From: Promethearchaeota archaeon
Lineage (GTDB): Archaea > Asgardarchaeota > Lokiarchaeia > Sigyniarchaeales > SOKP01
DNA length: 5,908 nucleotides
Assembly: GCA_030615235.1 (NCBI GenBank)
Contig: JAUWZR010000165.1
Span: forward strand, 1-5,908
Reading direction: 5' to 3'
A program made the translations under genes and the position numbers. How positions within the stretch are numbered: position 1 is the stretch's first letter; every line of letters starts with the position of its first letter. The notes under the pieces were generated by a model, which was not told the origin of the DNA, made no database searches, and saw nothing but the letters and a program-made list of their open reading frames with translations. Of the stretch, positions 1-5,908 are shown piece by piece.

Positions 1-768
1 TATACTATTTTCTTTAACATTTCATCTACTGGAAACGAAACACAGATTATTCAAATGACTATAGATGTATTAATAATCCAAACCGAAGTTATTAATGTGT
101 CTTCAATATCAGAAATTGCACGAAATTCTGGTTTAAATCAATCAGTTAGATTTTACTTCAATGATACTACAAATAATCAACCTGTTCTCAATGTTATTAC
201 AGAAAATATTGTGGTTAAAAATTACGCTACTGGAACTCCATTCAGTGGTGGGGAATTTTGGCTTTTTGATCCATTCAGTAACGGAACCTATATTTTAGAT
301 ATTACTATGGGAACTCGAAATTCAGGATGGTATACTCTAGAGATCAACGCATCAAAATTTCCCAATTATGACTACAGTCTATTTAACGTAACTTTCTATT
401 ATAGAGGAAATTATACTGATATTAATTTAATCTCACTTTCAGATCCAGGAGGAGCACTTAATCCAATTGGATTGTATAATTTTACTATATTTGAAGGAAG
501 CGATTTAGATATTGAATTTAACATTACCGATTCGGAATTTTTTGATAGTTTAATCATTGGTGATGCTGATTCATACATTGTAAGATATACGAACCTTGAT
601 ACTTTATCGAATGGAATTCTTGTTGCAAATCTAAATTTCATAACGCAACTACATACTGGAACAATTTTCACCTCAAATCCTGCCTTAACAATAGGTAGAT
701 ATTCAATTAACATTACCACTTCGAGAACAAATTATGAAGATGCCACTTTCATTTTAAATTTAACAGTT
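1..768 (+). repeat. Tandem beta-sandwich modules encoded in the ectodomain
   Basis: Three copies of one protein motif can be aligned by eye. They are YTIFFNISSTGNET at bases 1-42, GWYTLEINASKFPNYDYSLF starting at base 325, and GRYSINITTSRTNYEDATF starting at base 694. The shared pattern is G-x-Y-[TS]-[LI]-x-[IF]-[NT]-[AIT]-S followed by N-Y-[DE] and then a hydrophobic strand ending in a sequon. Spacing between the tyrosines is about 110 and then 123 residues, the size of an Ig- or FN3-like domain. Similarity is at protein level only; the DNA has diverged, so this is not a recent duplication. The fold name is inferred from strand pattern and size. Confidence 0.6.
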
Positions 769-2478
769 ATTGAAAAATACCAAGTGAGAGTAAATTTTAC
801 ATACATTAGAGGAGTAGATGCAGGTGACCCTTTTACTATTTTGGTTAAAGCTGAATTTCTCATTGGAACAATATGGTTTCCTTTAGAAGGTTCTAATGTG
901 ATACTAACACCATATCTTAATGATATTCCCGCAACAATTCAAACTCTAGCTACAAATAGCACTGGTGAAGTCTTATTTGTTATTAATGTACTTAGAAATA
1001 CGATAACTATAAATTTAACGATTCAATTAGAAGCAGAATATTATCATGTAGGGGATATTTATACAATTTCAGATATAGAAGTTACTCCTTCACCACCGAG
1101 TTTTGGATTTGATGATATCTTACCATACTTAATTTTCGCTGCGATTGCTTTGGTTGCTGCAGGAGGATCAGTTGCTGTTTATCGTGGTCTTATTGTCCCT
1201 AAAAAACGAGAAAAACAACGTATTCTAACTGAGGTTAAAACTATATTTGACGATGCGATTAACTTAGAACATATTTTAGTGTTATACAAAGGAACAGGAA
1301 CTTGTGTATTCTTCAAATCATACGGTTCAGAACAAATTGATCCGGAGCTAATAGGCGGTTTTCTGTCAGCAGTTTCCTCTTTCGGGAAAGAAATGGCAAC
1401 TCAAGAAGCCTTAAACGAAATTTCTTACGGGGACAAGATGCTACTATTAGCTGATGGAGCTTTAATACGAGTTGCATTAGTCTTAGGGAAAAATGCATCT
1501 TTAATACTTCGTCGTCACCTTAAAAAGTTCATAGATACATTTGAAAAAACATTTAACGACATCTTACCTAATTGGCGTGGTCAATTGAAACCTTTCCGAA
1601 ACGCAGGTCTTATTGTGGACGAAATACTAAATACATCGATTATTTTACCGCATCAGATATCTTACGATTCCTCTAGTGTTAAAGAATTAAAAAACCCACA
1701 CTCGAAAGAAGTATTAAAAGTTGCTCAAAGCTGTTGTGAAGAAGCTGAAAGAGAATTCTTCTTTATCGCGACATTATTAAAAGAAGTAGCTGATAGAACT
1801 AATAAAGATACAGCAGAAATATTTATGGGAATAAAGGAACTAAGGGATAAGAAAATCTTAATTCCTATCGAAATATCAGCAATAGGAGCACAACCAGTAT
1901 CTCAACAAGAGATTAACCTAATAAACCAGAGAGTTATGGCTTTAACCAATTTAACGAACGAGGAGAAACAGAAACTTGTAGATGATCTGGCTCAATTGGG
2001 TCCAGTTGAGCGAGAAGCTTACTTATCGAGCTTAGCAGAGCAACAAGAAATAGTCACCGCTCCAATAAAAACAACAATAGGAGATTTATCAGTTGATAAT
2101 CAGAAAGCAGCTAAGAAAGGAATTAAAGAATTACTCAAGAGAGGCAAAATTGCTCAGAATAAGAAAAATTACATAAAAGCTGTTGAAATTTATCAAGGTG
2201 CTGCTATTTTAGCCTCGAATTGGGAGTTAACTACTGAATTTCTTAAAATACAAGAGACTATTCGAAAAACTAGGATTGAAGATTTAAACATTAAAAAAAC
2301 GAATCTAGAAAATGAGGCAAGAAGTGCGGTCAAAGAGAAAAAGTACCTAGAAGCGGCTGCAAAGTATAAATATGCTTCCAAAATGGCATCTGAAATATTT
2401 AAACTAGGGGTAACTGGAATGACAAAAGAAGTCAAAAGATTAACCAATAAAGCAAATGAATATGAGAAAATGAAATAA
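1..2478 (+). CDS. Surface/receptor-like membrane protein with glycosylated beta-sandwich ectodomain and cytoplasmic longin-like domain, 5' partial
   Basis: The frame is open from base 1 (825 visible codons), so the N-terminus and any signal peptide lie outside the window and the ATG at 55 is probably internal. Counting codons from base 1: residues 1-370 are beta-rich, with about 16 N-x-S/T sequons and repeated modules. Residues 374-398 are one hydrophobic segment (LPYLIFAAIALVAAGG...) followed by basic VPKKREKQR, giving an outside-to-inside topology. Residues 418-553 alternate strands and helices (ILVLYKGTGTCVFF; GGFLSAVSSFGKEM; KMLLLADGALIRVALVLG; LRRHLKKFIDTFEKTF), which resembles a longin/roadblock-type fold. 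Residues 583-623 could be a winged helix (FFFIATLLKEV...ELRDKKILIPI). Residues 702-803 hold two TPR-like helical repeats. A single-pass surface sensor or adhesin coupled to an intracellular small-GTPase or trafficking platform is an inference. I recognise no named family for the whole protein. Gene and topology are near certain; domain names are moderate. Confidence 0.85.
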   Translation, partial: YTIFFNISSTGNETQIIQMTIDVLIIQTEVINVSSISEIARNSGLNQSVRFYFNDTTNNQPVLNVITENIVVKNYATGTPFSGGEFWLFDPFSNGTYILDITMGTRNSGWYTLEINASKFPNYDYSLFNVTFYYRGNYTDINLISLSDPGGALNPIGLYNFTIFEGSDLDIEFNITDSEFFDSLIIGDADSYIVRYTNLDTLSNGILVANLNFITQLHTGTIFTSNPALTIGRYSINITTSRTNYEDATFILNLTVIEKYQVRVNFTYIRGVDAGDPFTILVKAEFLIGTIWFPLEGSNVILTPYLNDIPATIQTLATNSTGEVLFVINVLRNTITINLTIQLEAEYYHVGDIYTISDIEVTPSPPSFGFDDILPYLIFAAIALVAAGGSVAVYRGLIVPKKREKQRILTEVKTIFDDAINLEHILVLYKGTGTCVFFKSYGSEQIDPELIGGFLSAVSSFGKEMATQEALNEISYGDKMLLLADGALIRVALVLGKNASLILRRHLKKFIDTFEKTFNDILPNWRGQLKPFRNAGLIVDEILNTSIILPHQISYDSSSVKELKNPHSKEVLKVAQSCCEEAEREFFFIATLLKEVADRTNKDTAEIFMGIKELRDKKILIPIEISAIGAQPVSQQEINLINQRVMALTNLTNEEKQKLVDDLAQLGPVEREAYLSSLAEQQEIVTAPIKTTIGDLSVDNQKAAKKGIKELLKRGKIAQNKKNYIKAVEIYQGAAILASNWELTTEFLKIQETIRKTRIEDLNIKKTNLENEARSAVKEKKYLEAAAKYKYASKMASEIFKLGVTGMTKEVKRLTNKANEYEKMK

Positions 2479-2479
2479 A

Positions 2480-2512
2480 TTTTTTATTACTTTTTTTTTA
2501 ATCTTATTTTTT
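2480..2512 (+). terminator. T-tract terminator after the surface-protein gene
   Basis: Directly after the TAA at 2476-2478 come runs of six T (2480-2485), nine T (2491-2499) and six T (2507-2512), with no clear hairpin. Archaeal RNA polymerase commonly terminates at such oligo-T stretches on the coding strand. They lie in the 53-base gap between two convergent stop codons. The minus strand here is A-rich, so the same element would not serve radA, and I see no comparable T-tract for radA just beyond its stop. Confidence 0.6.
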
Positions 2513-2531
2513 AAATACACTTTTTACTTAT

Positions 2532-3818
2532 TTAGTCTGTAATTCCATTTTCGGTTATAGAAAATACAGCTTCTCCTTCAGGTAAGTGAGGGGCATCAAT
2601 CATTTTTGCTACTCGTTGTTCACCTTTTCCTTTTCTTAAATAAACTCTAATTGTTGACCCATGTGCCACAATATTTCCACCTGCTGCTACAGTGGGATTT
2701 CCATAAAAAACATCTGGTTTTGATTGAACTTGGTTTGTTACAACTACACATAAATCAGGAAATATATCTGTTAGCCTTAGTAAATCGTGTAGATGAGTAT
2801 TAATGGTCTGCTGTCGATTAGCGAGTGTTCCTCGTCCAACATATTCACTTCTAAAATGACCAATTAATGAATCAAGGATAATGAGTTTTATATTCTTTTC
2901 TTTTATAAGATTAGTGGCTTCTTTAATAAGCATTATTTGATGATCGGAATTATATGCGCGGCCAAACACTATGTTTTTTAAAACTTTTTTATAGTCTAGA
3001 TCATGACCTTCAGCCATCTGTATAATTCTTTCTGGTCTGAATGTTCCCTCAGTATCGATATATAAAGCATTTCCGTTTAATCCTCCATCTTCTTTAGGTA
3101 ATTGGACATTAACACATAATTGATGAGCTATTTGTGTTTTTCCGGTTCTAAACTCGCCAAAAAATTCAACTACACACCCAGTTTCGATACCACCACCGAA
3201 TAAATTATCGAGTTCTTGACTACTTGTAGTTATTCTGGTAATGTTTTTTCTATATTCCCAGACAACTTCAGCAGATTTGAATCCAATATCTAGTTTTTCC
3301 ATTGAAGCCTTGATTAACTTGGCTGTTGTTTTATCTCCTAAACCAGATTCTTTTTGAATAATGGTTGGAGGTGTATAAGCAATAGATTCAAGGCTACTGA
3401 AACCGGCTTTGATCAATTTTTTGAGTGTAGCTTCCCCTACGCCAGGAAGTTTTTTAACGGCTTCTACACAAGCATTTCCATCATCATTGTAATCTTCCAA
3501 TCCTTCATCTAAATCGTCTTCATCAATTTCCTCCCTTATTTCTTCAATTTCCTCATTTTTTTCCTCATTTTCTTCTTCAATTTCGTCTATTTCATTAGAT
3601 AAAGCCTCTTCTTCGGAAGCAATGTCATCCTTAGATAATAAATCAGAAATTTTATTATCATCATCTACAACTTCATCATCAACTGATTTAAACTTAGCAA
3701 ATTTTAAGTGTTCCTTGTAGATTTTACCTTTAGTATGATTTCTTTTACATTCTTCGCAGAAATAAGGTTCACCTACCCCAGATTGTCTTTGATTGACATC
3801 ATCGCTAGCTTTAGCCAT
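2532..3818 (-). CDS. radA: DNA repair and recombination protein RadA, with zinc-finger-like acidic N-terminal extension
   Basis: RadA is the archaeal RecA/Rad51 recombinase: it forms ATP-dependent filaments on single-stranded DNA and carries out strand exchange. The 428-residue product has a helix-hairpin-helix region at about 121-150 (LPGVGEATLKKLIKAG). A polymerisation motif FKSA at 180-183 fits the FxxA rule. The Walker A motif GEFRTGKTQ is at 221-229, IDTEGTFRPER at 254-264, and Walker B LIILD ends at D316. Loop L1 contains RSEYVGRG (323-330), and loop L2 follows TNQVQSKPD (361-369). Usual RadA length is about 320-350 residues. The excess is N-terminal: a C21-x2-C24-x3-H28-x8-H37 motif, then residues 47-113, of which 36 of 67 are Asp or Glu. 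The start at 3818 is supported by an SD-like GTGAT five bases upstream and because it includes the CxxC motif. It is divergent from pgi and convergent with the surface-protein gene. Confidence 0.97.
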   Translation of the reverse strand: MAKASDDVNQRQSGVGEPYFCEECKRNHTKGKIYKEHLKFAKFKSVDDEVVDDDNKISDLLSKDDIASEEEALSNEIDEIEEENEEKNEEIEEIREEIDEDDLDEGLEDYNDDGNACVEAVKKLPGVGEATLKKLIKAGFSSLESIAYTPPTIIQKESGLGDKTTAKLIKASMEKLDIGFKSAEVVWEYRKNITRITTSSQELDNLFGGGIETGCVVEFFGEFRTGKTQIAHQLCVNVQLPKEDGGLNGNALYIDTEGTFRPERIIQMAEGHDLDYKKVLKNIVFGRAYNSDHQIMLIKEATNLIKEKNIKLIILDSLIGHFRSEYVGRGTLANRQQTINTHLHDLLRLTDIFPDLCVVVTNQVQSKPDVFYGNPTVAAGGNIVAHGSTIRVYLRKGKGEQRVAKMIDAPHLPEGEAVFSITENGITD

Positions 3819-3823
3819 AATAA

Positions 3824-3828
3824 ATCAC
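3824..3828 (-). promoter_or_regulatory. SD-like site before radA
   Basis: On the minus strand GTGAT lies five bases before the ATG. It is complementary to AUCAC within the usual archaeal 16S 3' end (AUCACCUCC). Only five bases match, so chance is possible in AT-rich DNA, but position and spacing suit the chosen radA start. Confidence 0.4.
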
Positions 3829-3850
3829 ATTTTTTAAAAATTTCGTGTAT

Positions 3851-3858
3851 TTTTTATA
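3851..3858 (-). promoter_or_regulatory. Probable TATA box of radA
   Basis: The minus strand reads TATAAAAA, centred about 36 bases before the radA start codon. Archaeal transcription usually starts about 25 bases downstream of the TATA centre, which would place it near 3829 and give a leader of about 11 bases that just includes the GTGAT site. No strong BRE is visible, and the AT-rich background lowers certainty. Confidence 0.45.
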
Positions 3859-3875
3859 GTTATTGTTTGTTAAAG

Positions 3876-3897
3876 AATAAGTATTACAATACTTATT
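3876..3897. promoter_or_regulatory. Perfect 10-bp inverted repeat upstream of radA, possible operator
   Basis: AATAAGTATT (3876-3885) and AATACTTATT (3888-3897) are exact reverse complements with a 2-base AC spacer. The palindrome sits about 18 bases upstream of the putative radA TATA box, a position typical of activator or repressor sites for dimeric DNA-binding proteins. A nine-base half-site, AATAAGTAT, recurs at 4093-4101 and overlaps the pgi TATA box. The arms are AT-rich, so chance cannot be excluded. Confidence 0.4.
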
Positions 3898-4098
3898 TTA
3901 AAAAGAATAGACACCTAATTTTTAGAATTCTAATGTATTTACACATTAATAACTCAACTTCTAATAAATCAAATATACTTTTAGAATGGGATGAAATCTA
4001 AGAAATTCGTGAAATGATATGAGAAAAGAGAATGCTTTATTTCTAAAAAAAACAAACACAAAACATTTTTGTAGAAAACATTTCTTTATTATAATAAG

Positions 4099-4106
4099 TA
4101 TAAAAT
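4099..4106 (+). promoter_or_regulatory. Probable TATA box of pgi, implying a leaderless mRNA
   Basis: TATAAAAT begins 28 bases before the ATG at 4127. With a TATA-to-start distance of about 25 bases, transcription would begin at or within a few bases of the start codon, giving a leaderless transcript. This fits the absence of any GGAGG- or GGTGAT-like site before the ATG. Confidence 0.5.
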
Positions 4107-4126
4107 TGTAAAACTACGAGTTAAAA

Positions 4127-5371
4127 ATGAACTCTTATTTCGATTTTGAATATTATCCAAAGATTAATCCGGAAATAATAGAAAGATACAAGCAAATTAT
4201 TATTTCTAATAGAGATAAATGGGAGAGCCCGTTTTTTACCGATACTACCTCGTATTTAGACTTAGCTAAAATTGAAGGTGTGGCAAAAAAATATGCAAAC
4301 GAAAAAATTAAAAATGTCATAGTTTTAGGGACTGGAGGTTCAGTTCAAACGTTACTCGCCTTAAAACATTTAGCTAAAAAAAGGCTGTACCATATTACGA
4401 GTTCTCGAGCTGTAGAATTAAAGCATTGCCTTGATACTACAAATCCAGAAGAATCAATTGTAATTCCAATTTCAAGGGGTGGAGAAACTCTAGATGTAAA
4501 CTCAACTATTGGCACATTTTTGAAAAATAATTATAACTTTTTGGGTCTTTCCTCAAAGGGTACGATGTATAATATCTTAAGTAAAATTGGTTGCCCGATT
4601 TTAGAAGTACCAGATCTTTCCGGTCGTTTTGCGGGCTCAGTTTCAAATGTTGGGATACTTCCTTCGCTTTTGCTTGGAATCAATGTCAACGAGTTCTTAA
4701 AGGGTTTAAATGATGGGTATAAGAAATTTATGGTTTTCGATGATAGTCCGGCTCTCGAATTCTCGTCTTTCCTTTATGGGTTGTATTTGAAAGGATATAA
4801 AATGGTTTTTTCTATGCCATATTCAATTACTCTTGAAGGGAGCGTAGGGCTTTTTGTCCAAGGGATATCAGAGAGCACAGGAAAAAAAGATAAGGGCTTA
4901 ATCGGGACTTTTCAATCGGCTCCGCTTTGCCAACACTCAGTTTTAGAGTATTTACTAGGTGGAACTAAAGGCGTTGTAATTCCTGTCTTATGGACGGTAG
5001 AAAATGAACCTGAAGATTTTCCATTATCATCTTCGATAGATTATGTGAACAATAAAACTGCTCAAACAGTTGTAAATTATCAAGCTGATGCGACTTTTCA
5101 AGCTTTGCTTGACCAGGTAGTACCAACAGCGAAAATATCTATTAACCAATCTGAAGAATATTCTATAGGGATTTTAATTTCATTCATCCTATCATCACTC
5201 TATAACTTATGCTTACTATTAGATGTGAATTGGTCAAATAATCCAAAGGTAATAATAGGAAAAGAAATTAGCAAAAAATTTTTGAAAGAAACAATATCAC
5301 CTGCAAAAAGGAAAGATACTAGAAGAACCCTAGCGATATCTAAATTCCAACAGGATTTTTACAAAGGTTAG
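4127..5371 (+). CDS. pgi: Glucose-6-phosphate isomerase, PGI superfamily (SIS domains)
   Basis: It is predicted to interconvert glucose 6-phosphate and fructose 6-phosphate in the cytoplasm, in gluconeogenesis or glycolysis. At 414 residues it matches the short PGI form. The first SIS half opens with NVIVLGTGGS (63-72) and carries a phosphate-loop equivalent PISRGGET (114-121). Classic PGI landmarks follow in order: SGRFAGSVSNVGILP (165-179) with R167, matching the GRFS arginine motif; ESTGKKDKG (249-257) with the likely catalytic base E249; CQHSVLEYLLGG (268-279) with H270; and IIGKEISKK (376-384) with K379 in the place of the C-terminal active-site lysine. All key residues appear present. 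The phosphate loop is unusual: G118 stands where many PGIs have Ser or Thr. It is not the cupin-type PGI of Thermococcales, and is longer than the roughly 300-residue crenarchaeal PGI/PMI. No operon partner is visible. Confidence 0.92.
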   Translation: MNSYFDFEYYPKINPEIIERYKQIIISNRDKWESPFFTDTTSYLDLAKIEGVAKKYANEKIKNVIVLGTGGSVQTLLALKHLAKKRLYHITSSRAVELKHCLDTTNPEESIVIPISRGGETLDVNSTIGTFLKNNYNFLGLSSKGTMYNILSKIGCPILEVPDLSGRFAGSVSNVGILPSLLLGINVNEFLKGLNDGYKKFMVFDDSPALEFSSFLYGLYLKGYKMVFSMPYSITLEGSVGLFVQGISESTGKKDKGLIGTFQSAPLCQHSVLEYLLGGTKGVVIPVLWTVENEPEDFPLSSSIDYVNNKTAQTVVNYQADATFQALLDQVVPTAKISINQSEEYSIGILISFILSSLYNLCLLLDVNWSNNPKVIIGKEISKKFLKETISPAKRKDTRRTLAISKFQQDFYKG

Positions 5372-5374
5372 TAA

Positions 5375-5390
5375 TTTTAGTTTTTATTTT
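5375..5390 (+). terminator. T-rich stretch after pgi
   Basis: Runs of four, five and four T (5375-5378, 5381-5385, 5387-5390), broken by AG and A, begin four bases after the pgi TAG. They could be a factor-independent archaeal terminator. The stretch overlaps the end of the convergent aspartate kinase gene, so composition alone may explain part of it. Confidence 0.35.
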
Positions 5391-5908
5391 CTGTTAATGA
5401 AGGCATTATACAACACATTAATGGCTTTTTTACAATTTTCCCGATCAATAATAGCCGTGAAATTTAATTCAGAAGATCCTTGGGCTATAGCTTTAATATT
5501 AATCTGGTTATTTCCTAAGGAAGTGAAGACTTTGCCAGCTATTCCTGGAGTGTGAAGTATTCCAGCCCCAATAACAGCAACTAATGATATTTCATGGTCT
5601 ATTTTGATTTTAAACCATTCTTCCCCAAAATAATCGGAATTTCTTAATAAAAAGCTTACTTTCATAGAATCGTCGTATTCAATGCCAAAGGTTATGTTAT
5701 TTTCAGAAGAACTCTGTGAAATAAATACGATGTTGATATTATTCTCTCCTAAAAGCGAAAAAAGTTTCGAAGCAGTTCCCGATAATGGGATCATTGTATC
5801 ACCTTCTATAGTGACCATTGAGAGCTTTTCTATTGAGGTGATTGCTTTTATGACTCGATCACCTTGAACTATCTCTTTACTTATTGTCGTAAACTCTTCT
5901 GATTCTGG
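5384..5908 (-). CDS. Aspartate kinase, C-terminal ACT regulatory domains, 5' partial
   Basis: Aspartate kinase phosphorylates aspartate in the first step to lysine, threonine, methionine and isoleucine. The frame stays open upstream of the Met at 5818 to the window edge (174 codons visible), and those upstream codons contain the usual linker into ACT1 (VIKAITSIEKLSMVTIEG), so 5818 is not the true start. ACT1 includes GTASKLFSLLGENNINIVFI followed by SQSSSENNITF. ACT2 begins SLVAVIGAGILHTPGIAGKV, then INIKAIAQGSSELNFTAII, with a last helix CKKAINVLYNAF. The paired SQSSSENNITF and AQGSSELNFTA motifs are hallmarks of aspartokinase ACT pairs that bind feedback-inhibiting amino acids; which effector is used cannot be read here. 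The catalytic kinase domain lies beyond the right edge. A homoserine dehydrogenase fusion is excluded at this C-terminus, because translation stops right after ACT2. The stop is 12 bases from the pgi stop. Confidence 0.93.
   Translation of the reverse strand, partial: PESEEFTTISKEIVQGDRVIKAITSIEKLSMVTIEGDTMIPLSGTASKLFSLLGENNINIVFISQSSSENNITFGIEYDDSMKVSFLLRNSDYFGEEWFKIKIDHEISLVAVIGAGILHTPGIAGKVFTSLGNNQINIKAIAQGSSELNFTAIIDRENCKKAINVLYNAFINRK

Larger units (their letters stand above)
3819..4126. other. Divergent intergenic region between radA and pgi
   Basis: This 308-base AT-rich gap separates two divergent start codons. It holds the radA TATA and SD-like sites on the left, a 22-bp palindrome next to them, and the pgi TATA box on the right. 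The middle (about 3900-4050) shows no tRNA, no stable GC hairpin and no convincing gene. A 22-codon ATG frame at 3933-4001 has no visible promoter or family resemblance, and I do not call it. Confidence 0.7.

Noticed and set aside
411..719. 102-codon open frame on the minus strand inside the surface-protein gene
   Set aside because: It is wholly antisense to a well-supported coding region, resembles no known protein, and has no promoter or RBS evidence.
1313..1498. 61-codon minus-strand frame
   Set aside because: Antisense shadow of the longin-like coding region with low-complexity composition and no recognisable motif.
2193..2447. 84-codon minus-strand frame
   Set aside because: Antisense to the TPR-like region; its hydrophobic look is the complement of Lys/Glu-rich helix codons.
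3708..4001. 97-codon plus-strand frame running from the radA 5' end into the intergenic region
   Set aside because: Its first third is antisense to the conserved CxxC region of radA and the rest is an AT-rich reading of promoter DNA; no family resemblance or start signal. The 22-codon version from 3933 is equally unsupported.
4060..4083. Direct repeat AAAACATTT at 4060-4068 and 4075-4083, upstream of the pgi TATA box
   Set aside because: Nine A/T-rich bases repeated at a 15-base spacing is easily expected by chance in this composition, and no partner site is seen elsewhere.
5682..5867. 61-codon plus-strand frame
   Set aside because: Antisense to the ACT1 domain of aspartate kinase, which is clearly the real gene.
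5372..5908. Possible functional link between pgi and aspartate kinase as neighbours
   Set aside because: They are convergent with separate promoters, so adjacency gives no evidence of co-regulation, and their pathways do not meet directly.

Overview
This AT-rich window of about 5.9 kb looks archaeal. The best guess is an Asgard-type (Lokiarchaeota/Heimdallarchaeota-like) genome. Three things point that way: a RadA recombinase with several Rad51-like motifs, TATA-type promoters with little or no leader, and a large single-span surface protein whose cytoplasmic part looks like a longin/roadblock-type domain followed by helical repeats. The lineage is inferred from domain style and could not be tested here.

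Layout, left to right. (1) Bases 1-2478 (+): the 3' part of a gene for a membrane-anchored surface protein. The reading frame is open to the left edge, so the ATG at 55 is very probably an internal Met. The visible product has tandem N-glycosylation-rich beta-sandwich modules, one transmembrane helix, and a cytoplasmic part of about 425 residues. (2) A 53-base convergent gap with T-tracts serves as the likely terminator. (3) Bases 2532-3818 (-): radA, about 80-100 residues longer than usual at the N-terminus, with a CxxC-H-H zinc-finger-like motif and a strongly acidic linker. (4) A 308-base divergent promoter region (3819-4126) has TATA-like boxes for both flanking genes and a perfect 10-bp inverted repeat. 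(5) Bases 4127-5371 (+): a PGI-family glucose-6-phosphate isomerase, probably leaderless. (6) After 12 bases, convergent: the C-terminal ACT-domain part of an aspartate kinase on the minus strand (5384-5908), cut by the right edge.

The four genes alternate in orientation (+ - + -), so none shares an operon with its neighbour inside the window. Their roles (cell surface/signalling, recombination, sugar phosphate metabolism, aspartate-family amino acid synthesis) show no common pathway. I see no RNA genes, CRISPR, insertion sequences or defence system. The most interesting items are the receptor-like protein and the RadA N-terminal extension.
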